Source of the DNA: Girardinichthys multiradiatus | Taxonomy: Eukaryota; Chordata; Actinopteri; Cyprinodontiformes; Goodeidae | Direction: 5' to 3' | Assembly (NCBI RefSeq): GCF_021462225.1 | Contig: NC_061812.1 | Span: forward strand, 40,496,675-40,560,674 | DNA length: 64,000 nt | In this document: positions 45,961-56,495 of the stretch, piece after piece | How the letters are laid out: each line of letters begins with the position of its first letter | Position numbering within the stretch: the stretch's first letter is position 1 | Program-made: the position numbers and the translations under genes | Notes under the pieces: generated by a model | Database searches by the model: none | Seen by the model: the letters and a program-made list of their open reading frames with translations, nothing else | What the model was told of the DNA's origin: nothing

Positions 45961-46719
45961 AGTTTTTGTAAAAACAAGATAAACATGTATATTATATTCA
46001 AATTATATTCAAATATCAAATAAATATTATAATAACAACATAATATATTCTACAAACTAAAAAAATTAATTGTTAGAACAATAAAGATTTCACTTTATGA
46101 CATGATCAAGATCTATTTTTCTTTGCTAAAATTGAAGTTGACACCTGTGAACTCCTCATAAGTCCCCCCCAAAATGCATTTATAAAATAAAATTGACTGT
46201 AATTCGTAAACAGTCACTGGGGAACATTTTCTTTTACTTTTAAAAATACTCATGAGTTACATCTCATCATCCTCTGTTAAAAAGAGAAAAGTATGCTCAT
46301 TAATATTCATTTTCTAATTTAAATATATTTGTTTTGCCATCTACAGCCGTATTTTGATAAATATTACCTTTCCAAGTGCAAGTGAATGCCTCTCAGCAGG
46401 CTGTGCAGCTAGCACAACCACCATCATGTGTGTATGTTTGGGTGTGTAAGGGGCTTGTGGTGGAGTGCAGCAGAGATGATAAAGTGATTAGAACAGCACC
46501 ATTTAAGGATGATGTATGAAATGAAACAAACCAAGACTACCCTTAACCCAACATCCCAAAAATTTTTAAAAGTGCTAAAATGACTAAATGACTTTTATCC
46601 AAGCTCTCTGACAGAAATGTACTCTTTTTAACTTTTTTTCAACTCTAGACCTTTATTATCTCAGGACCAACCAGCAGAGTTAGGGAAAGAGCCTACAGGA
46701 TTTAAAAGATCTTAATATA
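45961..46719. other. Gene-free AT-rich interval
   Basis: Nothing recognised. 45,990-46,060 is a degenerate AT-rich simple sequence. Confidence 0.45.
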
Positions 46720-48328
46720 CAGGTACTTCTCAAAATATTAGCATATTGTGATAAAGTTCATTATTTTCCATAATGTCATGATGAAAATTTAACATTCATA
46801 TATTTTAGATTCATTGCAAACTAACTGAAATATTTCAGGTCTTTTATTGTCTTAATACGGATGATTTTGGCATACAGCTCATGAAAACCCAAAATTCCTA
46901 TCTCACAAAATTAGCATATTTCATCCGACCAATAAAAGAAAAGTGTTTTTAATACAAAAAACGTCAACCTTCAAATAATCATGTACAGTTATGCACTCAA
47001 TACTTGGTCGGGAATCCTTTGGCAGAAATGACTGCTTCAATGCGGCGTGGCATGGAGGCAATCAGCCTGTGGCACTGCTGAGGTCTTATGGAGGCCCAGG
47101 ATGCTTCGATAGTGGCCTTTAGCTCATCCAGAGTGTTGGGTCTTGAGTCTCTCAACGTTCTCTTCACAATATCCCACAGATTCTCTATGGGGTTCAGGTC
47201 AGGAGAGTTGGCAGGCCAATTGAGCACAGTGATACCATGGTCAGTAAACCATTTACCAGTGGTTTTGGCAATGTGAGCAGGTGCCAGGTCGTGCTGAAAA
47301 ATGAAATCTTCATCTCCATAAAGCTTTTCAGCAGATGGTAGCATGAAGTGCTCCAAAATCTCCTGATAGCTAGTTGCATTGACCCTGCCCTTGATAAAAC
47401 ACAGTGGACCAACACCAGCAGCTGACACGGCACCCCAGACCATCACTGACTGTGGGTACTTGTCACTGGACTTCTGGCATTTTGGCATTTCCTTCTTCCC
47501 AGTCTTCCTCCAGACTCTGGCACCTTGATTTCCGAATGACATGCAGAATTTGCTTTCACCCGAAAAAAGTACTTTGGACCACTGAGCAACAGTCCAGTGC
47601 TGCTTCTCTGTAGCCCAGGTCAGGCGCTTCTGCCGCTGTTTCTGATTCAAAAGTGGCTTGACCTGGGGAATGCGGCACCTGTAGCCCATTTCGTGCACAC
47701 GCCTGTGCACGGTGGCTCTGGATGTTTCTACTCCAGACTCAGTCCACTGTTTCCGCAGGTCCCCCAAGGTCTGGAATCGGCCCTTCTCCACAATCTTCCT
47801 CAGGGTCCGGTCACCTCTTCTCGTTGTGCAGCATTTTCTGCCACACTTTTTCCTTCCCACAGACTACCCACTGAGGTGCCTTGATACAGCACTCTGGGAA
47901 CAGCCTATTTGTTCAGAAATTTCTTTCTGTGTCTTACCCTCTTGCTTGAGGGTGTCAATAGTGGCCTTCTGGACAGCAGTCAGGTCGGCAGTCTTACCCA
48001 TGATTGGGGTTTTGAGTGATGAACCAGGCTGGGAGTTTTAAAGACCTCAGGAATCTTTTGCAGGTGTTTAGAGTTAACTCGTTGATTCAGATGATTAGGT
48101 TCATAGCTCGTTTAGAGAGCCTTTTAATGATATGCTAATTTTGGGAGATAGGAATTTTGGGTTTTCATGAGCTGTATGCCAAAATCATCCGTATTAAGAG
48201 AATAAAAGACCTGAAATATTTCAGTTAGTGTGCAATGAATCTAAAATATATGAATGTTAAATTTTCATCATGACATTATGGAAAATAATGAACTTCATCA
48301 CAATATGCTAATATTTTGAGAAGTACTG
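46720..48328 (-). mobile_element. Tc1-like transposon family C, copy 2
   Basis: Starts caggtacttctcaaaatatt next to TA (46,718-46,719); the right end, gagaagtactg, has lost one base relative to its partner and the flanking TA is altered. It is 1609 bp with inverted repeats of about 200 bp, full length, on the minus strand relative to copies 1 and 3. Both ends share the change gtactt in place of gtcctt, a marker absent from the other two copies. Confidence 0.95.
46997..48001 (-). pseudogene. Tc1 DD34E transposase with one stop and a lost catalytic Asp (copy 2)
   Basis: Minus strand, ATG at 48,001. The reading frame is complete end to end except for one nonsense codon: the Lys codon AAG after HLSG in the helix-turn-helix region is TAG (around 47,863), leaving a 287-codon frame downstream that starts MGRKKCGRK. 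In addition FSDESK reads FSGESK (GAT to GGT near 47,563), which removes the first catalytic aspartate. Other motifs are present: QSVMVWGAVSAAG, QHDLAPAH, LNPIENLW. Length with the stop ignored is about 335 residues, normal for Tc1. Doubly inactive, though otherwise very well preserved. Confidence 0.93.
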
Positions 48329-48817
48329 ATGATTTCGTCACTTTTTTCTTTCAAAGATTTAGTATAAACATTCTGAGATGTGAAGCTACTGCTTTAGTTA
48401 CACTCAACAAGTTATAATGACATGTTGGCAACAGTGTATGTATGCACTTCTCTGATGACAAAAACAAAGAAGCAAAGTGTAGGATTTTTATAGAAAAATA
48501 TTTCACCAAGTCTGGATGTGCAAATTATTTGCATTCCCGGTGATTCTTTCCCTCCAAAAATGAGGTACCTCATGCTGGCTTAAAAAATATCAATAAATAT
48601 AAAAGTGGGCCAGTCTTTTAAATAGGTCTTTGAAGTAAAAGAACAAGATCTATCTCTATTCAAAGAGCCTTAAATACTATTTCCAGCTATCATGTAGAAG
48701 CTTCTGGACTTGACTATTTTTCAGTGGCAACATCTTGTTATGGGGTTAAGAATTCAGTCAGGGATGGAAAGACTGAAATGTCATGCACTAATGAGAGATT
48801 ACTGATCATAATATATA
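48329..48817. other. Gene-free interval
   Basis: Nothing recognised between the two transposons. Confidence 0.45.
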
Positions 48818-50094
48818 CAAGGGTTGGACAATGAAACTGAAACACCTGGTTTTAGACCACAATAATTTATTAGTATGGTGTAAGGCCTCCTTTTGCAGCC
48901 AATACAGCGTCAATTCGTCTTTGGAATGACATATACAAGTCCTGCACAGTGGTCAGAGGGATTTTAAGCCATTCTTCTTGCAGGATAGTGGTCAGGTCAC
49001 TACGTGATACTGGTGGAGGAAAACGTTTCCTGACTCACTCCTCCAAAACACCCCAAAGTGGCTTAATAATATTTAGATCTGGTGACTGTGCAGGCCATGG
49101 GAGATGTTCAACTTCACTTTCATGTTCATCAAACCAATCTTTCACCAGTCTTGCTGTGTGTATTGGTGCATTGTCATCCTCATAAATGGCACCGCCTTCA
49201 GGATACAATGTTTGAACCATTGGATGCACATGGTCCTCAAGAATGGTTCGGTAGTCATTGGCAGTGATGCGCCCATCTAGCACAAGTATTGGGCCAAGGG
49301 AATGCCATGATATGGCAGCCCAAACCATCACTGATCCACCCCCATGCTTCACTCTGGGCATGCAACAGTCTGGGTGGTACGCTTCTTTCGGGCTTGTCCA
49401 CACCGTAACTCTCCCGGATGTGGGGAAAACAGTAAAGGTGGACTCATCAGAGAACAATACATGTTTCACATTGTCCACAGCCTAAGATTGGCGCTCCTTG
49501 CACCATTAAAACCGACGTTTGGCATTGGCATGAGTGACCAAAGGTTTGGCTATAGCAGCCGTATATATTGCCGTGTATATTGACCCTGTAGAACTCCCGA
49601 CGGACAGTTCTGGTGGAAACAGGAGAGTTGAGGTGCACATTTAATTCTGCCATGATTTGGGCAGCCGTGGTTTTATGTTTTTTGGATACAATCCGGGTTA
49701 GCACCCGAACATCCCTTTCAGACAGCTTCCTCTTGCGTCCACAGTTAATCCTGTTGGATGTGGTTTGTCCTTCTTGGTTTTATGCTGACATTACCGTGGA
49801 TACCGTGGCTCTTGATACATCACAAAGACTTGCTGTCTTGGTCACAGATGCGCCAGCAAGACGTGCACAAACAATTTGTCCTCTTTTGAACTCTGGTATG
49901 TCACCCATAATATTGTCCGCATTTCAATATTTTTAGAAAAACTGTGCTCTTACCCTGCTAATTGAACCTTCGCACTCTGCTCTTACTGGTGCAATGTGGA
50001 ATCAATGAAGACAGGCTACCAGTCTGGTCCAATTTAGCTATGAAACCTCCCACACTAAAATGACAGGTGTTTCAGTTTCATTGTCCAACCCCTG
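48818..50094 (-). mobile_element. Tc1-like transposon family F, DD36E-type spacing
   Basis: The ends caagggttggacaatgaaac (left) and caggggttggacaatgaaac (right, inverted) are flanked by TA (48,816-48,817 and 50,095-50,096). The element is 1277 bp with one transposase on the minus strand. Short inverted repeats of about 30 bp contrast with the 200-bp repeats of family C. It appears full length. Confidence 0.93.
48870..49908 (-). pseudogene. Tc1-like transposase with 36-residue D-E spacing, inactivated
   Basis: Minus strand, ATG at 49,908. The N-terminal part reads MGDIPEFKRGQIVCARLAGA then a helix-turn-helix; 49,447-49,704 holds RKLSERDVRVLTRIVSKKHK and STRTVRREFY. The core frame (49,035-49,478) has VLFSDESTFTVFP (first Asp), MPRVKHGGGSVMVWAAISWH, YEDDNAPIHTARL (second Asp) and SPDLNIIKPLW. 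The last motif normally ends IIEPLW, so the catalytic Glu is Lys. Counting from the Asp of DNAP to that position gives 36 intervening residues, as in the DD36E (Incomer-like) group. A CGA-to-TGA stop after GVLEE cuts the C-terminus, which in the original frame would end LTPY at 48,870. At least one frameshift upstream. Confidence 0.88.
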
Positions 50095-52871
50095 TAACTA
50101 TGTTACCTAAAATTATACCTGATCTGCTCTAAGCAGTGAATCCTTTTTAAAAAGTGTTGGTTGGTCGCAGCCAACCACGACATGGGATAAATATTTGCCT
50201 CCATGGGCTTTTGGTTGACAAAGTGAAAGGAGGTAGCTTAATAGGGTTTTCAGTGGTCGCTGCAAGTTTAGACGCCACATTTGTTCTGATTCCTTATCTG
50301 TTACAACCAAAGAAAAATAACCCACTGTTCAAAGGAACAATCCTATTTAACTGTTTTCCTTTTTTTAGTTTAAAAACGCATGTGCTAAAGCCATTAGTTA
50401 GGCTTTGTCTTATTATAGGTACAGCACAACTTACAGCCACATCTCAAAGCTTTACAGGAACATGTCTGTAGGTGTGTGGTTATCAAAACAAAAAAGAAAT
50501 ATTAGCTGTATGAAATTAGCTACCAAAACAAATCACTTTTCAGTGGGTGTTGACCATGTGGAGTCTTGTCAGCTGATTCGAATAGATTTCTCTGCTTCAT
50601 AAACAGATAAAAAAATGACAATATAAGAACTGTAACACCTGCTTATTACAACCCAGCGCATCAATGTGCAAATGGGATGTAATAAGCAGATGGGATGTAA
50701 TAAGTGATGGGATGTTTTCCCATCCCCCAAATAAATATTTTTATATCTGCAGTTTTACACTGTTTTTTCATATGGGTTCCTCTTATTCAACAGGAGCATA
50801 AGGCACGAAGCCTGTTGTATTTGGGTAATATTTTACACCCATCACTGCGACAAAGCAAGACTAAATTATCCCAAACCATGTTGGTTGGGGTGTTTTTACA
50901 TCCCTAGCATGTTTCTTATTGCAGAAAAGAAATTTAGCCTTTTTTCCTGACCTGTTCAAGACAAGATGAGACCGAAGTGTTGTCCACACAAGTGACCTTG
51001 AAAATAAGATCCAGTCCTTTCAAAGTACATCAATGAAGGGAGCCAAAACACACTCAGTAGCCATTTCCCAGAGCACTGAGTTTCATTACACTTTGGCTTC
51101 CCCGCTTCTATTTTGGCAGGGATCTGTATGTGCCCTTGATGTGATGAGAAGTGTGAATTTCTGCACAGGACACGCTGTGAAAGCATACAGCCCCGCTCTG
51201 CCTCATAGTCATAATTTACATCCCACTTGAGGCATTTCACTCAGGCCTCTCTGCAGCCTGTTTTTCCACACGCTTCCTTACACATGAGCTGGCTAAAAGC
51301 ACTGTCATTACTCCATCACGCTCTTAAAGCGGTGTATCTGACCCATTAGAGAGGGCTGGTGGGAGTAGCGCTGTGAAATAATGATCACTGAGAATTCTAT
51401 AAAAAGAAAACTGCGGCGAGCATTTGTTGGTCACAGCAGAGGAGCGATTAAGGTAGACTGATTGAAAGTGTCCCGTGTGAGCAGACGTGTCAGACTCAGG
51501 GAAAGTTTTGCTGTTGGTGTAATGGGCCAAATATATGCTCCGCTTGGCTCCACTCTCCCTTCCACTCTGTAGTGCTCTGCTCAATTAATCCAAAGCCTCT
51601 TAATGACCCTCGAAGGTGACTTGCTAGATAAGTGCAATTACACTGGAAACAAGGGTGCTGCCAATTAGTCCTCAAGTCTCCCTACATCCTTGCAGAAGAG
51701 GCTGGGCACGTCCCAATAGGCGAGCCTGTTTGTGACTTCATTAACGGGCTTCTAAAAGGGGAAAATGGCCTAGATCATGTGTTGGTGGACAGTGATCAAC
51801 ATGAGTTTGAAAGTGTTTGTACTTATATGTTCAGGAATGACATAGCAATGGAGGAGAAATCTCAGACCGGCAACACAGATTGTTTGCACTGTGGCTGCAG
51901 TTCATATTCCTTTCATTTGTTGTTATTGTTTTGGGTATTAAGTCTCAGGGGGATTCAAACTGTTTGAAATCATGCCAAGTGGCGAAGACAGTGATAAGAA
52001 AGACAAACACAAAGCCTGAAGACATTGCAACCTCCTCTTCCTCTTTAGTGCCCACTTGCCTGTTTCTAATTGCCCTCCTCATTGTTCCTTCCTAAGCAAG
52101 ACGATAATGAGAATTTCCTGTTACGTACAAGTTAGGACCACAATCACTTGTTGTCTGCCACCAAGAGTCTGTGAGTAATGGGCGTGACTAATGCTGCCTG
52201 GCAGCTTCCACACTCATCCCTCCCTGCCATCTGTCCCTTGCCACCCCTCTGGGTGGACTGGGTGCTCTCAGTGGGTCTCAGTAATCAGACACACACACTA
52301 CATACACACAGAACACTCAAGCAATTTCAGCCTTGTGGCAACTACCAAATGTTTTTAAATTATATATTTGCAGGTCTGAATTTTACACACACTCACACAC
52401 TGAGCCACTGCACCAAATGGGTCACACAAACAAAACCTTAGTTTCACCACGTAGTTTTGATTTTAAGCAAGTGTAGAAATATGGAGTAAGTAACCACAAA
52501 TTAGTGTTATATTACACTATAATATAGTTATTTATATATTTAACAATGGAAATTTAAGATGAAAAAAAATGCATATAAGTTGCTTTTTTTCTAGGAACAA
52601 ACTTTAATTTTAAATCTGTCAATATGAAACTGAAATTACTACATACTATTTATAATAAACTAAATTAAACTGAATTACATGTATTAGTAGCATAAATGTT
52701 GAAATGATTGGTAGAAATTAGATTTTTTTTTATGTTAAAATCATGTCAATTCATTATTTATTTTTTTCACAATTCCTTGTCATCATTACACCATCAAATA
52801 ATAGAGGCTATCAACCAGAGCATTTTAATAAGACTCTTAGATCTGATTGGGCAACTTGCACAGCTAATCCA
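50095..52871. other. Gene-free interval with a possible conserved block
   Basis: No gene recognised. 50,950-51,740 is less AT-rich and unique, a candidate conserved non-coding block. The 111-codon ORF at 51,632 has no recognisable domain. Minor CA-rich tracts lie at 52,290-52,310 and 52,384-52,400. Confidence 0.3.
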
Positions 52872-53091
52872 CTTCAGGCCAATCATTTTTTTTTATTTTT
52901 TTAAGATATTTTTTCGGCACTAGTGGCCTTTATTTTTGACAGTAGGTAGATAAGAAAGGGGGTAGAGAGAGGGGGAGACATTCGGTAAATGGTCCAGGAC
53001 TCGAACCCGGGACAGCCCCCTCGAGGACCGTAGCCTCCGTACATAGTTGCGCCTACACCATCAGTGCCGCGCCCCTTCAGGCCGATCATTT
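52872..53091 (-). repeat. tRNA-derived SINE with target duplication
   Basis: The body is 52,889-53,074. On the minus strand it starts ggggcgcggcactgatggtg, an A-box-like region, followed by a B-box gggttcgagtcc (complement of ggactcgaaccc, 52,997-53,008), and ends in an A-rich tail (the T run at 52,889-52,905). Flanks cttcaggccaatcattt (52,872-52,888) and cttcaggccgatcattt (53,075-53,091) match at 16 of 17 positions. The B-box and tRNA-like head show RNA polymerase III ancestry. It is a retroposed repeat, not a tRNA gene. Confidence 0.88.
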
Positions 53092-53166
53092 TAACAAGAA
53101 CAATGATGGCCCCGCCCACTGACTTTAGTTGGCAAAGTTGACAATTAAAATAAATTCATGATGGTC

Positions 53167-53599
53167 TGTCAAGATCTGTCTGTGTATTAGTTTGTGTTTT
53201 TGTTTATTTAAACCAGATTTAGTCTTTATCTACCTTTTGTTTGGGATTTTATGTTAATTGGTCTCATTCCCTCTGTCTCTCTGCAGTCTGTTCCACACCA
53301 GTTCCTAGTTTCCCTTGATTACCTGGTCTTGTTGTTCATTAGTTTTCCCTGCAATTCCTGTTTGTATTTAAGTTCCTTTGTTGCCTTAGTTTCCCGCTGG
53401 TTCGTTGTGTTAGATGTCTTGTTAGACAGTGTCATTGCTACCATTTGGTTATGTCTGGTCTCATCTACTACATTGTTTCCTGACCTGGTTCTGTTTCCCT
53501 TGGTCATGGCTGCCTTGCCTGGGTTTTGAGTGAGAGAAAATAAATCTCAACTTACTTTCAGTCGTCTGGCTCCTGGCATCAAGCAAGGAGGATGTTACA
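53167..53599 (+). repeat. LTR-like repeat (TGTCAAGATC start), plus
   Basis: Begins TGTCAAGATC and ends GATGTTACA, satisfying TG...CA. It is T-rich, with an AATAAA signal at about 53,540 (agagaaaataaatctcaact) 60 bp before the end, as in the R-U5 part of an LTR. No coding sequence and no clear target duplication (tggtc versus tgtgt). Confidence 0.55.
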
Positions 53600-54339
53600 T
53601 GTGTTCGAAACCAGGGAAGTACTGTTTTCACGCTACTCGCACCTCCTCACCTCTCGCAGCTCGCCGTGGCAGCGACTGGAGGTGGCAAACCAGATTATGG
53701 ACTGGCTAGGGGTATGTGGAAGTTTCTTAGAGAGCAGATTTGAAGAAGCCTCAGAGCCCTACAGACTGCCGTTTTTCATGCGATGAGTCTTCGCTGAACC
53801 TCTCCCACTGGCAGTATTAAGAATTGCTGAAGTAGTAAAATAATGATAGTAATAATGTAGACATTAGTTCACATTAAAGAACAAATTTCACTTAAAATGC
53901 CATGACAGTTTTTTGTGATAAGTAATTAGTGCTTGATATTTTCAACATTCACATTGATTAAAGAATGGACAATAAAGATAGACAATATTTTAATCAGTTT
54001 TAGATTATGAGTACACATTTTTTTTTTTTTTTTTTTGGCATAATGGTCTATTTGGACATTATGAGATTGTCATGAATTAATTTGTTAACAGGTTTTTTTT
54101 GTCTGATAATTTTTAATCTGAATTAGCCTGAAATTAAAAACAGTTTATTTTGACCCAACTATTACTTGTTCAGTAATTCAGGTTATAGTTTTCCAACCCA
54201 GTTATTGGTACCCTCAAAGAGATAAAGTTTTTAGAAGTGAGATTTCATGAAGATATTATCAGTAATAGCTCCTGTTCTGAAGATCCTGAGATGTTAGGTT
54301 ATGGTTTTAATTTGCATTCTTGTTTTTTCGCATATTCCT
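53600..54339. other. Mostly gene-free; small ORF of unknown origin at 53,592-53,786
   Basis: Directly after the LTR-like repeat is a GC-richer 200-bp block with a 64-codon frame (SSPWQRLEVANQIMDWLGVC in its middle). I do not recognise it; it may be internal sequence of the adjacent retroelement or an exon relic. The rest is AT-rich with a 19-bp T run at 54,018-54,036. Confidence 0.25.
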
Positions 54340-54879
54340 TGTTATGTTCTATAGGTCTTGCCATATTCTTATTTTTGACACCTGTAGTTTGCCATATAGT
54401 TAATTTCCTTGTTCTCATTATTCTTAGGTGTACTTCTTTAGTTCATTCTTAGTGTTTTTCTTGTGATCCTTTTACATTTACGTTTCCTTTTTAGAGCTCT
54501 GTTTGGCATTTTCTTCTTGTTTAGGTTCCATTCATTTTTATTTGCCTTTTCTCCCGTTCTCTGCTCTGCTCTTTTCTTCTGTCTCAGCTGCTCCACATTT
54601 CCTCTGATTGGTCTGCCTTCTCTTTGCCTCAGCTGCAGTTTGTTCCCTCTGATTAGCTCTTCTGATTTGCTTGTCATTTCTCTACCCCTGCGTCAATATA
54701 AAACTTACCGGTTCTCTTTGTACCTGACTGGTTCCTTCCATTTACCTGCCATGTTGTCCGTTTCTCTTCTCCATGCTAATTTTTTCCATGTCTCCAGTTG
54801 TTCCTGCTTGCTCTGTAAGTTATTTTCATTTGTATTGTTTTTCCATTAAACGTTCTGATTTTAGTTGTTCTGCATTTGA
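54340..54879 (+). repeat. LTR-like T/C-rich repeat, plus
   Basis: Same style as the other LTR-like blocks: pyrimidine-rich (tctcagctgctccacatttc, ttgcctcagctgcagtttgt), TATA-like caatataaaactta at 54,692, and an ATTAAA signal at 54,845 shortly before its right end. A 31-bp perfect inverted repeat follows immediately. Confidence 0.45.
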
Positions 54880-54942
54880 GTCACCACCCTAATATGACAC
54901 CCGTACCTGCTGCAGGTACGGGTGTCATATTAGGGTGGTGAC
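54880..54942. repeat. Perfect 31-bp inverted repeat with 1-bp spacer
   Basis: Bases 54,880-54,910 (gtcaccaccctaatatgaca and on to ctgc) are repeated in exact inverse at 54,912-54,942 around a single T. Confidence 0.97.
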
Positions 54943-55344
54943 AGTCGTCATATCACGGTGAGTTTGTAGAAAAGTGTAGAAACTCTCAGTGCAATGGAAG
55001 GCTAACAGCTAGCCAGGTGCATACAACTGGTTCTGGCTGATTTTAATTGTTAAAACAACTCATAGTGTAAATGCTAATATCTCTCTCCCTTTGGTTGGAA
55101 AAGAGCAGCAATGCTGTATTAAAGCAGAACATGAAACTTGTAGAATATTGATGAAGTGAATGTGAAAACACACACACACACCATCACTACCAGAGACACA
55201 AGCATCATTTCCATCATAAACTTACAAACACATGCTGCCTCTGAACTCCCCCTGGCCATTCATAAATCAAAAAAGGAGACTGTATAGCTGAGAGTTTACG
55301 AAACACAAAGCTGTCTTGCAACATCGGTGTCAGCACTACACATA
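54943..55344. other. Gene-free interval
   Basis: Nothing recognised except a short CA tract at 55,168-55,182. Confidence 0.45.
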
Positions 55345-55665
55345 AAATCTGCGTTGTAAGTAAGATTTTGTTTAATTCAAAAATGTTTATTTATCCCAAA
55401 GGGAAACAATTGTTGTTGTAGCTCATATTATGCAGGTTTCTTCAAAGAGCCATTGTAGATCCTGATTGCTGTGGGCAGGAAGGATCTCCTGTAGCGTTCT
55501 GTCTTACACCAGATCTGAAGAAGCCTCTGACTAAGGTCACTCTGTTGTTGTACGACAGTCTGATGAAGAGGACGCTCAGGGTTCTCCATAATGTTCTTCA
55601 TTTTATAAAGAATTCTTCTTTACACAATGATCCCCAGAACAGAGCCAACCTTCTTTATTAGCTGA
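55345..55665 (-). repeat. LINE-like 3' end, minus
   Basis: Read on the minus strand, the block runs through gaagaggcttcttcagatctg-type sequence, acagaacgctacaggagatc, cttcctgcccacagcaatca and gtttccctttgggataaata to an A/T-rich end. A 3' end in ...CCCTTTGGGATAAATAAA is common to a set of fish non-LTR elements. The coding frame is not intact. Class is inferred from the 3' end only. Confidence 0.4.
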
Positions 55666-56495
55666 TGATGTCATTCTTTTCAATATAATAATGGCGCACA
55701 AACTCAGTGTAGCAAACTTGGTATTTGTTGAGTAAATGCTTCATATTTAAATTAAATATCTCCTATTCTCTTCAGAAATGATTTCTGAGTGTTTACATAA
55801 ATCCAGCTGCTGGCTGGTCACATAAACCATATGTCATCACTACATCGCTCTCTTGAGCCGCGAGGCCAGCTAGCCACTTTACGAGTCACTCAATGGGGGC
55901 CTGTGACTACCTCGCTTGGCAAGTCAGGGGTATTACAGAATTAGGTGATTTCTACCTCCCTCCCTTGCTCACTCCATCTTTGCTTTCACAAAACACAGAA
56001 AGGAAAGAAGATGAAACACTGAATGAAGCTAATTTTTCATTGTTAAGGTACAGTGAAGCTTTTCTCTGATCATTTTAATCGATTTTAAATAACTGGACTC
56101 ATGTTTTTCATTTACTGTTACATATCTATTTATTTATGTTAATTTCCAGGACTTCTCAGAGTTCTTTCTGAGAACCCTGAAGGCCCTGATGGCTTGACAC
56201 TGAAACGGGACGATCTAAACTCAGTAGACAAAACTACCGAGCTCCTTACAGATCTATTGGGAAATTGATGAACATGTATTAGTTCATTTATTGCAATTTT
56301 TATGAAAGCGCTGCTGTCTACATGCAATTTCTAATTTTTCTGCATTGGTTTCTGGGAAATCTGAATAGAAGATGTTGAGGTATAATGATTTCACCACTAA
56401 TAACAAACAGCCTCAACCTCACCTAGTCCGGATGTCGTGAGAAAGAACAGGTGAAGAGCAGAAAATTCAGATTAACACAAGTTTAATTTGATATA
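55666..56495. other. Gene-free interval
   Basis: Nothing recognised. It ends in TA (56,494-56,495), the target of the next element. Confidence 0.45.

Noticed and set aside
51632..51967. 111-codon ORF as an exon
   Set aside because: No domain, no convincing splice sites at its borders, and other frames are similarly open in this less AT-rich block.
52997..53074. Possible tRNA gene
   Set aside because: A B-box is present, but there is no cloverleaf, and the sequence is bounded by a target duplication and an A-rich tail, so it is a SINE.
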